A DNA stretch of 64,000 bases from Listeria costaricensis (GTDB taxonomy: Bacteria > Bacillota > Bacilli > Lactobacillales > Listeriaceae): assembly GCF_900183385.1 (NCBI RefSeq), contig NZ_FXUT01000003.1, forward strand, positions 335 through 64,334, given 5' to 3'. The notes beneath the pieces were generated by a model. It searched no databases and was not told the DNA's origin. It saw only the letters and a list, made by a program, of their open reading frames with translations. A program made the position numbers and the translations under genes. Positions 24,846-33,596 of the stretch are shown here, one piece after another; position 1 is the first letter of the stretch, and every line of letters starts with the position of its first letter.

Positions 24846-27107
24846 TTAATCCTCATAAGCTGCATAAATCGTCAGAGAAGTGTTAGTTTTTATACGTTTG
24901 ACTTCTTTATATCTAAGTGAGATCTTATACTGTATTTCAGCAGGGATTTGTAAGTGCCAGACAATGTACGAACCTTCTTTTTTCCAGTGTGATTGGATGA
25001 GACCATGTTTGGTTTGAATCGCACAGTTGCACGCGGGAATTTTTTTTGAAAAATAGGGATCAAAGAGTACCTCGTCGTAGCCTGATGCATTGTCACAAAT
25101 TTTAATCCCAGCTAAACCTTGATAATACCACTGCTGAAAACTTGTAAACATGGCGTGATTTAATGAGGCCTGTTCGCCGACAAATAATTCACCAAAAACA
25201 CCGTTTCCAGAATCGACCATTTGCTTAAAACAAATCCCGTCTTCTTTTAAAAGCCAGTTTTCAATGACATCATCATGATGGTATTTGGCTAGATATTCAT
25301 AGCTGAGCATAGAGCCGAATATACCAGTTGTAAAAAGCCCGTCTTCTCGTATTTTATGAGCTAATGAAGCACTTAAATGGGCTGGATCCTCTAGTGCCAA
25401 GGCAACTGCGAATGCATAGCTCGTTTGTGTACCATCTCCAAATGAGCCATCTTCATTTTTAAAGCGACGGATAACTTGCTCTTTAAGTTCTTCGTATTTC
25501 GCTTGATAAGGGGAAGTATCCTGACATACAATATCGGTTAGCAGAAGATGGTACTGCAAAAATAGCAAAACGGTACAGTAGCCAACAAAGAGCTTATCTG
25601 GTGTTGGCTTTTTAAACTGTCCAGAAATGAGCACGCTACCGTGATCACCTATGCAGCAATGTACCAAAGTATCCAACTCAATGGATAACAGATAGTCCAT
25701 TTGTTTTTTTAGATAGGGATATTCGGTTTCAACCAATTGACGATCGCCGTAATACTGATAGTGCTTGTAAGTTAGATAGGGATAGACGAATTGCCACAAA
25801 AGAGGTCCTTCCTGATCCGCCGTCCCGTTAGATTGAATGCCCATATAAGGCGCGGTTTCCGCAATGCCGCCAGCCTCCGTTTGCGTTAATCTGAAATCGA
25901 TAATTGTTTTTTTGTAGAAACGCTCTAAGTCGAAAAGGTTTAGATTTGAGGTTGCCAGAGCGACAATATCCCCACCATAGCCGAGCCGCTCACGTGCACA
26001 GTCTTCAAACACTGCGTGCACATTATTGAGTTTCGTGCGGCTTGCCATCTGAAAAAGTGCCTGCAGGTATGAATGGTCAACCTGAACCGAACCCGTAATA
26101 GATAAGTCCGTATGAACGTAGGTGGCATGGAGTTTACGGATGGCGTTCTTTTTAATGCCTGTAATGACTGCATAGCGAAAAGAATGATAGGTAAAAGTAT
26201 TGGTAAATGTATTCTTTCCGGATTTACAAATGAAAAAATCCGTTTGAATCGCTTTTTTGGGACTGCCCGGTCCACCATCAATCACCACATCATGAATTTC
26301 CAGTCCAACGCTTCCTGCTAGACTACTATCATAATGAAGCTGATCATCTCGCTTGCTCTCGCTGTAATGAATGACCACCTTTTGCTTTTCATCTGCCATC
26401 ACTTCAAGCGTAAGAAAACCTGAGAGAATCTCACCAAAGTCAACGATGATTCCTGCTTCTGTCTCATAGATGGCAGTGGGCTTTACGTCTGCTATTCTTT
26501 TGATTTTAGGAATGCAACTTGGAACTAGGTGCCGCTTTCTTGAATCGATGCAGACAGGATGAAAATTTTGAGGGGAGCGTGTGAAGTCCCTTTTTTCTCC
26601 CAAATAGAGGTTATTGAAAAGCAGCGTACCTTCACCTACCAGCCACGTATCATCACTGGAGAGCAAAACACATTCTTTATTAGCAATATCAACAATCACA
26701 CTCGGTTCACCAATCTCGGATAATGTTTCTCGCAAATTATACTTGCCAAACAGCTTTAGTGGAGCTGGATTGTACATGCCGTTACCGAGCTCAATGATTA
26801 GCTGATTTTTGCCAACCTTGAGATAATCGTGGATGGAATAGGCATCATAATAAACCATTGACGAAAATGTGGTCCAATCACAATTTAGCTCAGCATCTCC
26901 TATACGCTTGCCATTAATATAGAGAATATAGTAGCCAAGCGCCCCAATGTATAAAGTAAGATCCTCTATACGACTTAATTCGAATTCTTTTTTGATGACA
27001 GGATTTGGATAATCTTGATAATACAGTGCGTCGTGTTCACCATAATCACGTTTTTCATTTCGTATCCAACATCCTTTAAATTGCCAATTTTGATTTTCAG
27101 TAACCAT
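24846..27107 (-). CDS. Second alpha-L-rhamnosidase-like enzyme, GH78
   Basis: The 753-residue protein is shorter than the 935-residue GH78 at 19314 and only distantly similar. It has N-terminal beta domains (LYIGALGYYILYINGKRIG near 50-70), the barrel signature FEDCARERLGYGGD (about 364-377) holding the acid Glu, and a C-terminal beta domain. It has no signal peptide. It is 36 bp downstream of the PTS EIIC gene on the same strand, so the two probably form an operon for an imported, perhaps phosphorylated, rhamnoside. Base composition is more AT-rich than the first locus, which suggests separate acquisition. Confidence 0.85.
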   Translation of the reverse strand: MVTENQNWQFKGCWIRNEKRDYGEHDALYYQDYPNPVIKKEFELSRIEDLTLYIGALGYYILYINGKRIGDAELNCDWTTFSSMVYYDAYSIHDYLKVGKNQLIIELGNGMYNPAPLKLFGKYNLRETLSEIGEPSVIVDIANKECVLLSSDDTWLVGEGTLLFNNLYLGEKRDFTRSPQNFHPVCIDSRKRHLVPSCIPKIKRIADVKPTAIYETEAGIIVDFGEILSGFLTLEVMADEKQKVVIHYSESKRDDQLHYDSSLAGSVGLEIHDVVIDGGPGSPKKAIQTDFFICKSGKNTFTNTFTYHSFRYAVITGIKKNAIRKLHATYVHTDLSITGSVQVDHSYLQALFQMASRTKLNNVHAVFEDCARERLGYGGDIVALATSNLNLFDLERFYKKTIIDFRLTQTEAGGIAETAPYMGIQSNGTADQEGPLLWQFVYPYLTYKHYQYYGDRQLVETEYPYLKKQMDYLLSIELDTLVHCCIGDHGSVLISGQFKKPTPDKLFVGYCTVLLFLQYHLLLTDIVCQDTSPYQAKYEELKEQVIRRFKNEDGSFGDGTQTSYAFAVALALEDPAHLSASLAHKIREDGLFTTGIFGSMLSYEYLAKYHHDDVIENWLLKEDGICFKQMVDSGNGVFGELFVGEQASLNHAMFTSFQQWYYQGLAGIKICDNASGYDEVLFDPYFSKKIPACNCAIQTKHGLIQSHWKKEGSYIVWHLQIPAEIQYKISLRYKEVKRIKTNTSLTIYAAYED

Positions 27108-27143
27108 ACAAAATCTCCCAACTTTTCCTTTTATAGATAATGA

Positions 27144-28445
27144 TTAGCTTTCTTCTGCAAAAGTATCCACTTGTTCCTCTGACACGATCTTTCTATCTTC
27201 TATTTTGATGAATGGAATCCAGATGAGTGTTGCTACGACGACCTCGACAAGCTGCAATATAGCCCCCATCACGCTTCCTGTTACGAGATATCCGCTTAAA
27301 AGGAGGGGCGTTGTCCATGGTAGCTGCACCAGCCCGGATGGAAGAGGAACAATGCCGATAGCAAAGGCAATATATGCGATAATCGTGTTGACTGCACAGG
27401 CGAAAACAAATGGAATAAAGTACGTAACATTCAGCATTAAAGGAATCCCAAATAGTGCTGGCTCACCAATATTGAAAACATAAGGAACGCCTGCAATTTT
27501 CCCCATTTCTTTGTAACGTTTACTCTTGGCAACTATGAAGATCGCAATCACTGCCCCCACAATCCCAATGCCAGCAAAATGAGTGAAAAAGCTGTTCGAG
27601 ATGATATTGACAGGGTCTCCGCCCGCAATGACAGCCGATTTATTGCCATCTTCTAATACTTGTAAAATAGGCGTCATAACACCGCTAACCAAGGAACCGC
27701 CATGGATCCCAAAGAACCAGAGAAGCTGCTCGCAAATTTTAGCAACGACGATCCCAAATAAGGAGCCGCCTAACGTTGTCAAAGGAATGCCTAATACATA
27801 ATTAATCAAATCTAACGCATTGCTGTTGAAGATGCCTTCACATAATAAGCGAATAATCCAAAATAAAGTAATTACAAAAAATGATGGGATAATGGATTCA
27901 AAGGGCGCTGAAACTGCCGGCGGGACAGATGATGGCATTTTAATTTTAAACCCTTTATTTGAAATGAATTGATAAATCTTGGCCGACAGCATTGAAACCA
28001 CAAAGGCTAGAAAGATCGACTGAGCGCCAATTTTGACAATCTCGATTGCATCGCCCGTTTCTGTAGATACTTGGGGTGTTAGTAGTAAGAAAGAGACGAC
28101 GGAAGTCAAGATCACTTGAATAGCATTAATATTTAACCGATCTGCCAAGCTTTTAGAAGCAGATATTGTAACGAGAAGTCCGCTAATATTTAAGGTAACG
28201 CTGTTGATATATAACAATTTTGCTTGCCAAACTTCTTGTTCCACACCAATAACACTGGTAATAAAGTCAGCGATTCCTTGTACAGGCGGATAGGCAATAA
28301 TTAAAAAGATTGAAGCGATAAATGTAAAAGGCATATAGGCCATCATGGCATCACGAATGGCTAGAACATAAATATTTTTATTGATTTTACTGGCAAAAGC
28401 ACCTAGCTTTTCCTGAAGTTTTTCAAGAAATGGAATTCTCTTCAT
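27144..28445 (-). CDS. PTS EIIC permease, cellobiose/lactose family
   Basis: The 433-residue integral membrane protein has about 10 helices and the EIIC motifs FNIGEPALFGIPLMLN (about 325-340) and FFGIHGGSLVSGVM (about 240-253). It belongs to the CelB/LicC type that imports and phosphorylates beta-disaccharides. No EIIA or EIIB gene is linked, so the cytoplasmic components must come from elsewhere. Linkage to a GH78 gene suggests a rhamnose-containing disaccharide as substrate, an inference. Its promoter carries a cre site. Confidence 0.87.
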   Translation of the reverse strand: MKRIPFLEKLQEKLGAFASKINKNIYVLAIRDAMMAYMPFTFIASIFLIIAYPPVQGIADFITSVIGVEQEVWQAKLLYINSVTLNISGLLVTISASKSLADRLNINAIQVILTSVVSFLLLTPQVSTETGDAIEIVKIGAQSIFLAFVVSMLSAKIYQFISNKGFKIKMPSSVPPAVSAPFESIIPSFFVITLFWIIRLLCEGIFNSNALDLINYVLGIPLTTLGGSLFGIVVAKICEQLLWFFGIHGGSLVSGVMTPILQVLEDGNKSAVIAGGDPVNIISNSFFTHFAGIGIVGAVIAIFIVAKSKRYKEMGKIAGVPYVFNIGEPALFGIPLMLNVTYFIPFVFACAVNTIIAYIAFAIGIVPLPSGLVQLPWTTPLLLSGYLVTGSVMGAILQLVEVVVATLIWIPFIKIEDRKIVSEEQVDTFAEES

Positions 28446-28474
28446 TTTAAACCCCTCTTATCTGTATTTTTTTG

Positions 28475-28488
28475 TACAGAGCTCTGTA
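28475..28488. promoter_or_regulatory. Perfect 14-bp palindrome in the EIIC leader
   Basis: TACAGAGCTCTGTA lies 11-24 bp downstream of the EIIC -10 box and could be an operator for a repressor. Confidence 0.4.
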
Positions 28489-28498
28489 TACAAGTTTT

Positions 28499-28528
28499 AT
28501 TATAACCGCTTACATTTTGAGGGAACAA
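28499..28528 (-). promoter_or_regulatory. EIIC promoter overlapped by a cre site
   Basis: On the minus strand TTGTTC (28523-28528), 18-bp spacer and TATAAT (28499-28504). TGTAAGCGGTTATA (28501-28514) covers the -10 and fits the cre consensus, so CcpA repression is expected. Confidence 0.65.
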
Positions 28529-28565
28529 TGCGTCTATTTGTGTTAGTGACTATCAAAATTAGACT

Positions 28566-28596
28566 TTTTGATGTATCATTGCAAGTTTTGATGTAT
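28566..28596 (+). promoter_or_regulatory. Paired direct repeats TTTTGATGTAT, 20-bp period (AraC operator)
   Basis: TTTTGATGTAT occurs at 28566-28576 and 28586-28596, start-to-start 20 bp, two helical turns on one face. A partial inverted copy (ATCAAAA) lies at 28552-28558. Adjacent directly repeated half-sites are the usual binding pattern for AraC proteins. Confidence 0.65.
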
Positions 28597-28619
28597 ACTC
28601 ACAAAAAGGAGGGGAAATG

Positions 28620-29603
28620 ATGAACTATCAAGAGTTAGAACAACTGCTTTATAGCGAGCGAACATTGTCCAACCATACTACGCAAGAAATCTATCAGTAT
28701 TTTTTAGAAAGCAAAAAAAGGGTCTCATATGAAGATGATTGTTTATTTGTCTTTCATAATGACCGAGAATTCCAAAATCGGCATCACATTATTGACATTC
28801 ATCAAAGGAATAACGGCAAGGTGCCCATGCATATTTTTCATTATATTCTCATCACATATTGTTACAGTGGAAAACTAACAATTTTAGTCGGTGGTGATGA
28901 GGTCGAACTGCAAGAAGGGGACATTATTATTTTTGATAAGCACGTTCCGCATAGTGTGGAAGCAACCGGCGCGCAAGATTTAGGGATTAATATTATTTTA
29001 GGAGAGGATTATTTTTCAAAAAAATTTATTAATCATTTACCGAATGATGCTCTGATGTCTCAATTTATGTTTGAATTGATGAACAGGCAGAAGACGCACG
29101 GACATTACCTTGTCTTCCATACGAAAAAGGATCATCTAGTTCATAATTGTGTTCAAAATATCCTTTGTGAACATTATGATTTTACAATATGCTCCAATGA
29201 TTTGATTGACAATTATATTATGATTTTGGTGACACATCTGGTTCGGAAATTTCAATATAACACGAACTTATCCGCAACCATTTTTAAAAACCAAAAATTG
29301 CTCGATGATATTTTAGACTATATTAAAAAGTACTACATGCTGGGAAATTTACAAGTGATGTGTCGAGAATTTGGCTACGATCCGTCTTATACAAGCAAGC
29401 TCATTAAAAAATATGCTGGTAAGACCTTCAAGCAGCTTGTAAATGAGGAACGAATGAAAAATGCCGTGATTTTGCTAAACAACAAAGAGCTGCCCATTTA
29501 TGAAATCGCTGAAACAGTAGGCTTTAAAAACTTAACGAGCTTTTATAAAAATTTCTATACTTACATGCAGTGCACTCCGCAGGAATATCGAAAGAGACAG
29601 TAA
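28620..29603 (+). CDS. AraC-family transcriptional regulator
   Basis: The product (about 327 residues; start at the second of two adjacent ATGs, GGAGGGG upstream) has an N-terminal cupin fold (GGDEVELQEGDIIIFDKHVPHS, residues about 100-120) and a C-terminal AraC HTH (about 225-328; CREFGYDPSYTSKLIKKYAGK and AETVGFKNLTSFYKNFYTY). It diverges from the EIIC-GH78 operon. The direct repeats just upstream are its probable binding site, so it may regulate both itself and the operon. Confidence 0.87.
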   Translation: MNYQELEQLLYSERTLSNHTTQEIYQYFLESKKRVSYEDDCLFVFHNDREFQNRHHIIDIHQRNNGKVPMHIFHYILITYCYSGKLTILVGGDEVELQEGDIIIFDKHVPHSVEATGAQDLGINIILGEDYFSKKFINHLPNDALMSQFMFELMNRQKTHGHYLVFHTKKDHLVHNCVQNILCEHYDFTICSNDLIDNYIMILVTHLVRKFQYNTNLSATIFKNQKLLDDILDYIKKYYMLGNLQVMCREFGYDPSYTSKLIKKYAGKTFKQLVNEERMKNAVILLNNKELPIYEIAETVGFKNLTSFYKNFYTYMQCTPQEYRKRQ

Positions 29604-29720
29604 GAAGTCCGTCAGACCAAAAGCTGCGGGAGAGACCATATGAATATATATAGGACAAGTAAAAGGAATATTTGTTACAATGAAGAAGAAAACAATACTT
29701 TCAAGGAGGCCTTTTTGATT

Positions 29721-30470
29721 ATGAGTAAACTACTTATCAATGCAGACGATTTCGGCTATACACGAGGCGTGACCTACGGAATTTTGGATGCGCATACACA
29801 AGGAATCGTCCAATCGACCACGGCGCTGACCGTATCGCCTCATTTTGAACATGCTATGCAGGCAGCCCAAGACTTCCCGAATCTGGGTATCGGTGTGCAT
29901 TTGACCCTGACACTAAAAAACGCCCGTCCGATTACAAAACATACTAAAACCCTCGTTGATGAAAAAGGTATTCTTCATTCGCAGCATGATTTTGCCCGCT
30001 TTGTCGACCCGGACGAAGTCTACACGGAATGGCAGGCTCAAATCCAAAAATTCATGGATACAGGCAGAAAACCAACCCACCTTGACTCGCATCATGACGT
30101 TCATGGCCACGAAAAAATCATCCAAGTAGCCGTCCGCCTGGCAGAAGAGTATGACCTGCCGCTGCGTCTGCCCATGGATAAAAATACAGCTGCTTACCAT
30201 TCAGTAGCCCATACAGACGACCTGTTGCACGGCTTTTACGGAGAAACGGCCACAGAAAGCCATCTGCATGCACTGTTGGAAGAATTCAGCAAGACTGGCA
30301 CAACCGGGGAGCTCCCATGTCATCCAGCCTACATCGACCCAGAACTCAAACAGTCGACCAGCTATCTAGAAGAGCGCCTCGTCGAATTTGCCACATTAAC
30401 AAGCACCGCCACCAAGCAAAAAATCGCCGAAACCGACATTGAACTGATCAATTACCGCGATATTCACTAA
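29721..30470 (+). CDS. chbG: ChbG/YdjC-family carbohydrate deacetylase
   Basis: The 249-residue enzyme starts with the metal-binding LLINADDFGYT and has the second metal motif HLDSHHDVHGHEK. These polysaccharide-deacetylase-like barrels remove an N-acetyl group from chitobiose-type oligosaccharides; exact substrate here is unknown. ATG 29721 lies 11 bp after AAGGAGG; a TTG at 29715 has tighter spacing and adds two residues. It lies about 120 bp after the AraC gene and about 25 bp before the ankyrin gene. GC content returns to the genome norm here. Confidence 0.82.
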   Translation: MSKLLINADDFGYTRGVTYGILDAHTQGIVQSTTALTVSPHFEHAMQAAQDFPNLGIGVHLTLTLKNARPITKHTKTLVDEKGILHSQHDFARFVDPDEVYTEWQAQIQKFMDTGRKPTHLDSHHDVHGHEKIIQVAVRLAEEYDLPLRLPMDKNTAAYHSVAHTDDLLHGFYGETATESHLHALLEEFSKTGTTGELPCHPAYIDPELKQSTSYLEERLVEFATLTSTATKQKIAETDIELINYRDIH

Positions 30471-30494
30471 ACAACCGAGAGAGGGGGAACCAGC

Positions 30495-31544
30495 ATGGTT
30501 AGAAAACGAAAAACCCTGCCGAAAGATTTTCGAGAAATGCTTGCGGAAGGGGACATGAATAAACTGAAAGCCGTTTTTGACAAGTGCGAACTGGATGCGA
30601 CAAACGGCTACAATAAAGAAGTTGCGCTGACCTTTTTTCAAATTCCGGCTGAACTGACAAGATGGCTTGTAGAAAATGGGGCAGATATCAATAAACCAGA
30701 TTACTATCAGCGAACCCCGCTGCATCATCATGCCGGATATCGGTATGGCGATCTTGCTCTTTTGATTGAACTGGGCGCTAGTATTGAAGCAAAAGACAGA
30801 TACAAAAATACGCCGCTTCATATGGCTGCAGAAAGTTCCGCGCAAATGGTTCAGCAGTTATTGGATGCTGGTGCCAATCCTCTTGCTAAAAATGAAATGA
30901 ACGAGACCCCACTCGAGCGCGCGCTGGCAAGAGCCAATAATCTTGATATCCCTCAGCTTGTCCCGATTTCAGCATTACTTTTGAAAGCTGGCACACCCAT
31001 CACAGAAAAAATGAAAGCATCAGTCGAGCGGATCGGCCAAAATTTTGAATTCCACCGCGCAGGCTTCAATACGGAATTGCTCCCTGAAACCGATGCGGCA
31101 CTCACGCGACTATATGACCTTTTTCAAGTCCCACCAGTTCCGCGAAGAAATATTCATGATGGACATTCGCCAATCGAAGTGGCACCTGGCAAGTGGAACG
31201 AGCAATATCAGGCACTTTGGTCGCTACTAATCCCTTCAAGCGGCCCGGCCCAAACAGTTCAAGGAGAAGCAATCCGCATCACAGGTCGCGTCAGTGATGA
31301 ACTCCAACGAAACGGCGGAGCCAATTGGAACGCCGATTACCGTAAAATGCTCACCGCCTTGCCTCACTATTTCCAAATGGGCGAGCCGCTGGAAAAAAGT
31401 TTGCTAAAAGAAGCCCAACAAATCACGAAAGCAGGCAGCCAAATACCCGATGAATCCCTGACACGCCTGTGCGAACTGGCCGTTATCTGGGTACTAGCTA
31501 ATCCAGCACCGATGCAACTAGGAAAAGTGGAATATCAGAGATAG
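30495..31544 (+). CDS. Ankyrin-repeat protein
   Basis: The 349-residue protein has about three ankyrin repeats over residues 45-150 (RTPLHHHAGYRYGDLALLIELGA; NTPLHMAAESSAQMVQQLLDAGA; ETPLERALARA). A C-terminal region of about 190 residues follows with no domain I recognise. There is no signal peptide or membrane segment, so it is cytoplasmic. Ankyrin proteins bind other proteins; the partner is unknown. It sits behind ChbG with a ribosome site AGAGAGGGGG and probably shares its transcript. Confidence 0.8.
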   Translation: MVRKRKTLPKDFREMLAEGDMNKLKAVFDKCELDATNGYNKEVALTFFQIPAELTRWLVENGADINKPDYYQRTPLHHHAGYRYGDLALLIELGASIEAKDRYKNTPLHMAAESSAQMVQQLLDAGANPLAKNEMNETPLERALARANNLDIPQLVPISALLLKAGTPITEKMKASVERIGQNFEFHRAGFNTELLPETDAALTRLYDLFQVPPVPRRNIHDGHSPIEVAPGKWNEQYQALWSLLIPSSGPAQTVQGEAIRITGRVSDELQRNGGANWNADYRKMLTALPHYFQMGEPLEKSLLKEAQQITKAGSQIPDESLTRLCELAVIWVLANPAPMQLGKVEYQR

Positions 31545-31978
31545 GCTAGGGAAATGAAATAGATATATAAAGGAATGCTAATAAAAAAGAGGATTTAAAA
31601 ATAGTAGCAGAACAATTTCTTAAAATGAATTTTCCGCTTGATTTTTAGGTCCTTTTTTTAGTGTGCCAGAGTCTTTTATTGCAGGCTTCAAGAATGAAAT
31701 ATAATTTGATAGTAAAAAGATGCTAGGTTTGAAGAGGCTGATGAGCAATAAAAAACACGTCATCTCTGACGCATTTTTAGCTTGATTTTCATTTCTACAG
31801 AAGAGTGATTAGATTCATCCCTGCCAACACCTTGAAAGTAATATACAACAAAACGGAACTTTATTAAAGAGCGGCTCTAAAAGGCGTAAGATAAAAACCC
31901 TGCCCAGTCTCTGCCCACCAAACAAAAAAACGCGTCTGAAAGATTTTTCCAAATCTCCAAACCCGTTCTCATTCTAAA
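31545..31978. other. 434-bp gene-free gap with terminator at 31590-31660
   Basis: AGGA-TTTAAAAAT (31590-31602) pairs with ATTTTTAGGTCCT (31641-31653), then seven T. The rest, AT-rich, shows no gene. Two TGCCCA boxes lie near its right end. Confidence 0.55.
31901..31917 (+). repeat. Tandem TGCCCA boxes beside tRNA-Leu(GAG)
   Basis: TGCCCA at 31901-31906 and 31912-31917, again 11 bp apart. The following 60 bp are clearly similar to 24346-24405, so tRNA and flank are a duplicated unit. Confidence 0.5.
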
Positions 31979-32062
<84 letters not shown>

Positions 32063-32172
32063 GATATGAATACTCACAATTGCTATTATAGTAAGAATAA
32101 CACCACTTGTAAAGCGATTTTGGTCAAATTTTCAAAAAAAGTTTTCCGCCGCAATCCCCATCTGCCTTCATC

Positions 32173-32201
32173 TTGAAAATTTACCCGCGCCAGTGTATAG
32201 T
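32173..32201 (+). promoter_or_regulatory. Promoter of the crcB operon
   Basis: TTGAAA (32173-32178), 17-bp spacer, TATAGT (32196-32201), a few bases before the riboswitch. Confidence 0.7.
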
Positions 32202-32213
32202 AATAGTAACGAA

Positions 32214-32260
32214 AGGCGATGGAGTTCGCCATAACCGCTATTTTTAGCTGATGACTCCTG
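32214..32260 (+). promoter_or_regulatory. Fluoride riboswitch (crcB motif)
   Basis: The aptamer consensus is plain: GGCGATGGAGTTCGCC, then ATAACCGC, a short hairpin CGCTATTTTTAGC and GATGACTCCT. Its 3' strand overlaps the left arm of the terminator at 32254-32266. Fluoride binding should therefore prevent terminator formation and switch on the crcB genes. Confidence 0.92.
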
Positions 32261-32312
32261 TTTAAAGAAGCGTAGCCACGATGAACTAGGCTTTTTTAAA
32301 CAGGAGTTTTTT
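32254..32312 (+). terminator. Riboswitch-controlled intrinsic terminator
   Basis: ACTCCTGTTTAAA (32254-32266) is a perfect complement of TTTAAACAGGAGT (32295-32307), followed by a T-run. It is the expression platform of the fluoride riboswitch. Confidence 0.9.
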
Positions 32313-32328
32313 GTTTGGAGGGAAAAAC

Positions 32329-32712
32329 ATGTTCTACCTATATGTGGGCGTCTTCAGTGCGCTCGGCGGTATGAGCCGTTACGCAATTAGCTTGATCTTG
32401 CCGGCAGCGACTTTTCCGGCAGCCACACTGACAGTCAATCTGCTCGGCTGTTTCTTGCTTGCAATCGTCAATCAGATTCTTGCTGAAAATGAAAAAATTC
32501 CCGCGGCACTCGTAGCCGGAATGGGAACCGGCTTTGTCGGGGCTTTTACCACGTTCTCAACTTTCAGCGTCGATAATATTCGGTTGCTTATGGCTGGTCA
32601 TTACGGAACGGCAATCAGTTACATGCTCATCAGCCTGATTGGCGGTCTATTGATGGCAGCGCTTGGCTATCTAGTCGCAGCGAAATATCGGGCAAGGAGG
32701 CGAGCGGCATGA
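32329..32712 (+). CDS. crcB: Fluoride channel subunit CrcB/FluC 1
   Basis: The start is ATG 32329 with GGAGGG upstream. The 127-residue membrane protein has four helices and the Fluc signatures GGMSRY, TLTVNLLGCF and GFVGAFTTFSTFS (the phenylalanine/threonine fluoride track). Fluc channels are dual-topology dimers that export fluoride. It ends in RARRRAA, a positive tail that may fix its orientation. The stop overlaps the next start by 4 bp, so this pair probably forms a heterodimer of opposite topologies. Confidence 0.93.
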   Translation: MFYLYVGVFSALGGMSRYAISLILPAATFPAATLTVNLLGCFLLAIVNQILAENEKIPAALVAGMGTGFVGAFTTFSTFSVDNIRLLMAGHYGTAISYMLISLIGGLLMAALGYLVAAKYRARRRAA

Positions 32713-33068
32713 TGTCATTTTTATTAGTCGGACTTGGGGCGGCATTTGGCGGGATGACCCGTTACGGCTTGTCTACATTTATAAAAGGAAAGTGGCCGAC
32801 CAATTTTCCAGTGGCAACATTTTTCATCAATCTAACCGGTTCATTTTTGCTAGCATTCCTGATTTCATCCGGGGCAAGTGAAACATGGCAGCTCCTGCTT
32901 GGAACGGGCTTTATGGGCGGCTATACGACTTTCTCAACCTTTCAAGTAGAAAATATTGAGCTGCACCTCAAAAAGAAAACCGCCGTCATGTCCAGCTACC
33001 TGCTGCTTTCTTTTGGACTCGGACTGGGTTGTGCAGCACTCGGTCTTTTTCTCGGCCAATTTGTATAA
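32709..33068 (+). CDS. crcB: Fluoride channel subunit CrcB/FluC 2
   Basis: The 119-residue protein has the same four-helix plan: GGMTRYG, TFFINLTGSFLLA and GFMGGYTTFSTFQ. It overlaps crcB1 by ATGA and is translationally coupled. Paired crcB genes behind one fluoride switch are common in Firmicutes. The serine of the first copy's STFS is Gln here (STFQ), a difference between the subunits that is often seen in paired Fluc proteins. Confidence 0.93.
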   Translation: MMSFLLVGLGAAFGGMTRYGLSTFIKGKWPTNFPVATFFINLTGSFLLAFLISSGASETWQLLLGTGFMGGYTTFSTFQVENIELHLKKKTAVMSSYLLLSFGLGLGCAALGLFLGQFV

Positions 33069-33096
33069 GATTTATTTAAGATTAGTCAAAAAGGTG

Positions 33097-33125
33097 TTGA
33101 GCCGAAACAAGTCGCGTGCTATATT
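33097..33125 (+). promoter_or_regulatory. Likely promoter of the small lipoprotein gene
   Basis: TTGAGC (33097-33102), 17-bp spacer, TATATT (33120-33125). Confidence 0.5.
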
Positions 33126-33160
33126 TATAAAAACAGAACGAACCTAGAAAGGAATAACAC

Positions 33161-33526
33161 ATGAAAAAGCTCCTGATTCCATTGATGATTTTGGTCGTCC
33201 TTCTAACGGGTTGCGGCAATGATGAAACGGTTCCAGCCGTCTCTTTTACCGGAAAAATAACCGACGCATCCACTCTTCAAAATACTGGTAGCTTTCAGGC
33301 TGAAGGAACGCTGAGCTGGAACGGAGAGGCAGAAAAAGACACCCGTTCGCTGACGATCAACATTGATTCCAGTACGACGATTAAAGATCAAACAGGAAAA
33401 ACCATCAAATCAACCGCACTTAAAAATGATCAAAATTTTACTGCTACATTTTCAGCTGATACCAAAGTGATTTCCCCCTCTCCCGGAACGCTTTCCACAC
33501 CAGCACTCACATTGACGCTTCAATAA
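33161..33526 (+). CDS. Small lipoprotein of unknown function
   Basis: The 121-residue protein has a lipoprotein signal with lipobox VLLTGC (Cys18) and a mature domain of about 100 residues that looks all-beta, rich in Thr and Ser. I do not recognise the fold. It should be anchored outside the membrane. AAAGGAAT precedes the ATG and a two-tier terminator follows, so it is a single-gene unit. Confidence 0.75.
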   Translation: MKKLLIPLMILVVLLTGCGNDETVPAVSFTGKITDASTLQNTGSFQAEGTLSWNGEAEKDTRSLTINIDSSTTIKDQTGKTIKSTALKNDQNFTATFSADTKVISPSPGTLSTPALTLTLQ

Positions 33527-33529
33527 AAT

Positions 33530-33596
33530 AAGACCCATCCGTATCGTCCGCCATTCTTCTCAAAGTGGCGCGGCCATGTGGATAGGTCTTTTTTTA
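33530..33596 (+). terminator. Two-tier terminator
   Basis: AGACCCATCC (33531-33540) pairs with GGATAGGTCT (33580-33589) around an inner CGCCA/TGGCG hairpin; T-run follows. Confidence 0.8.
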
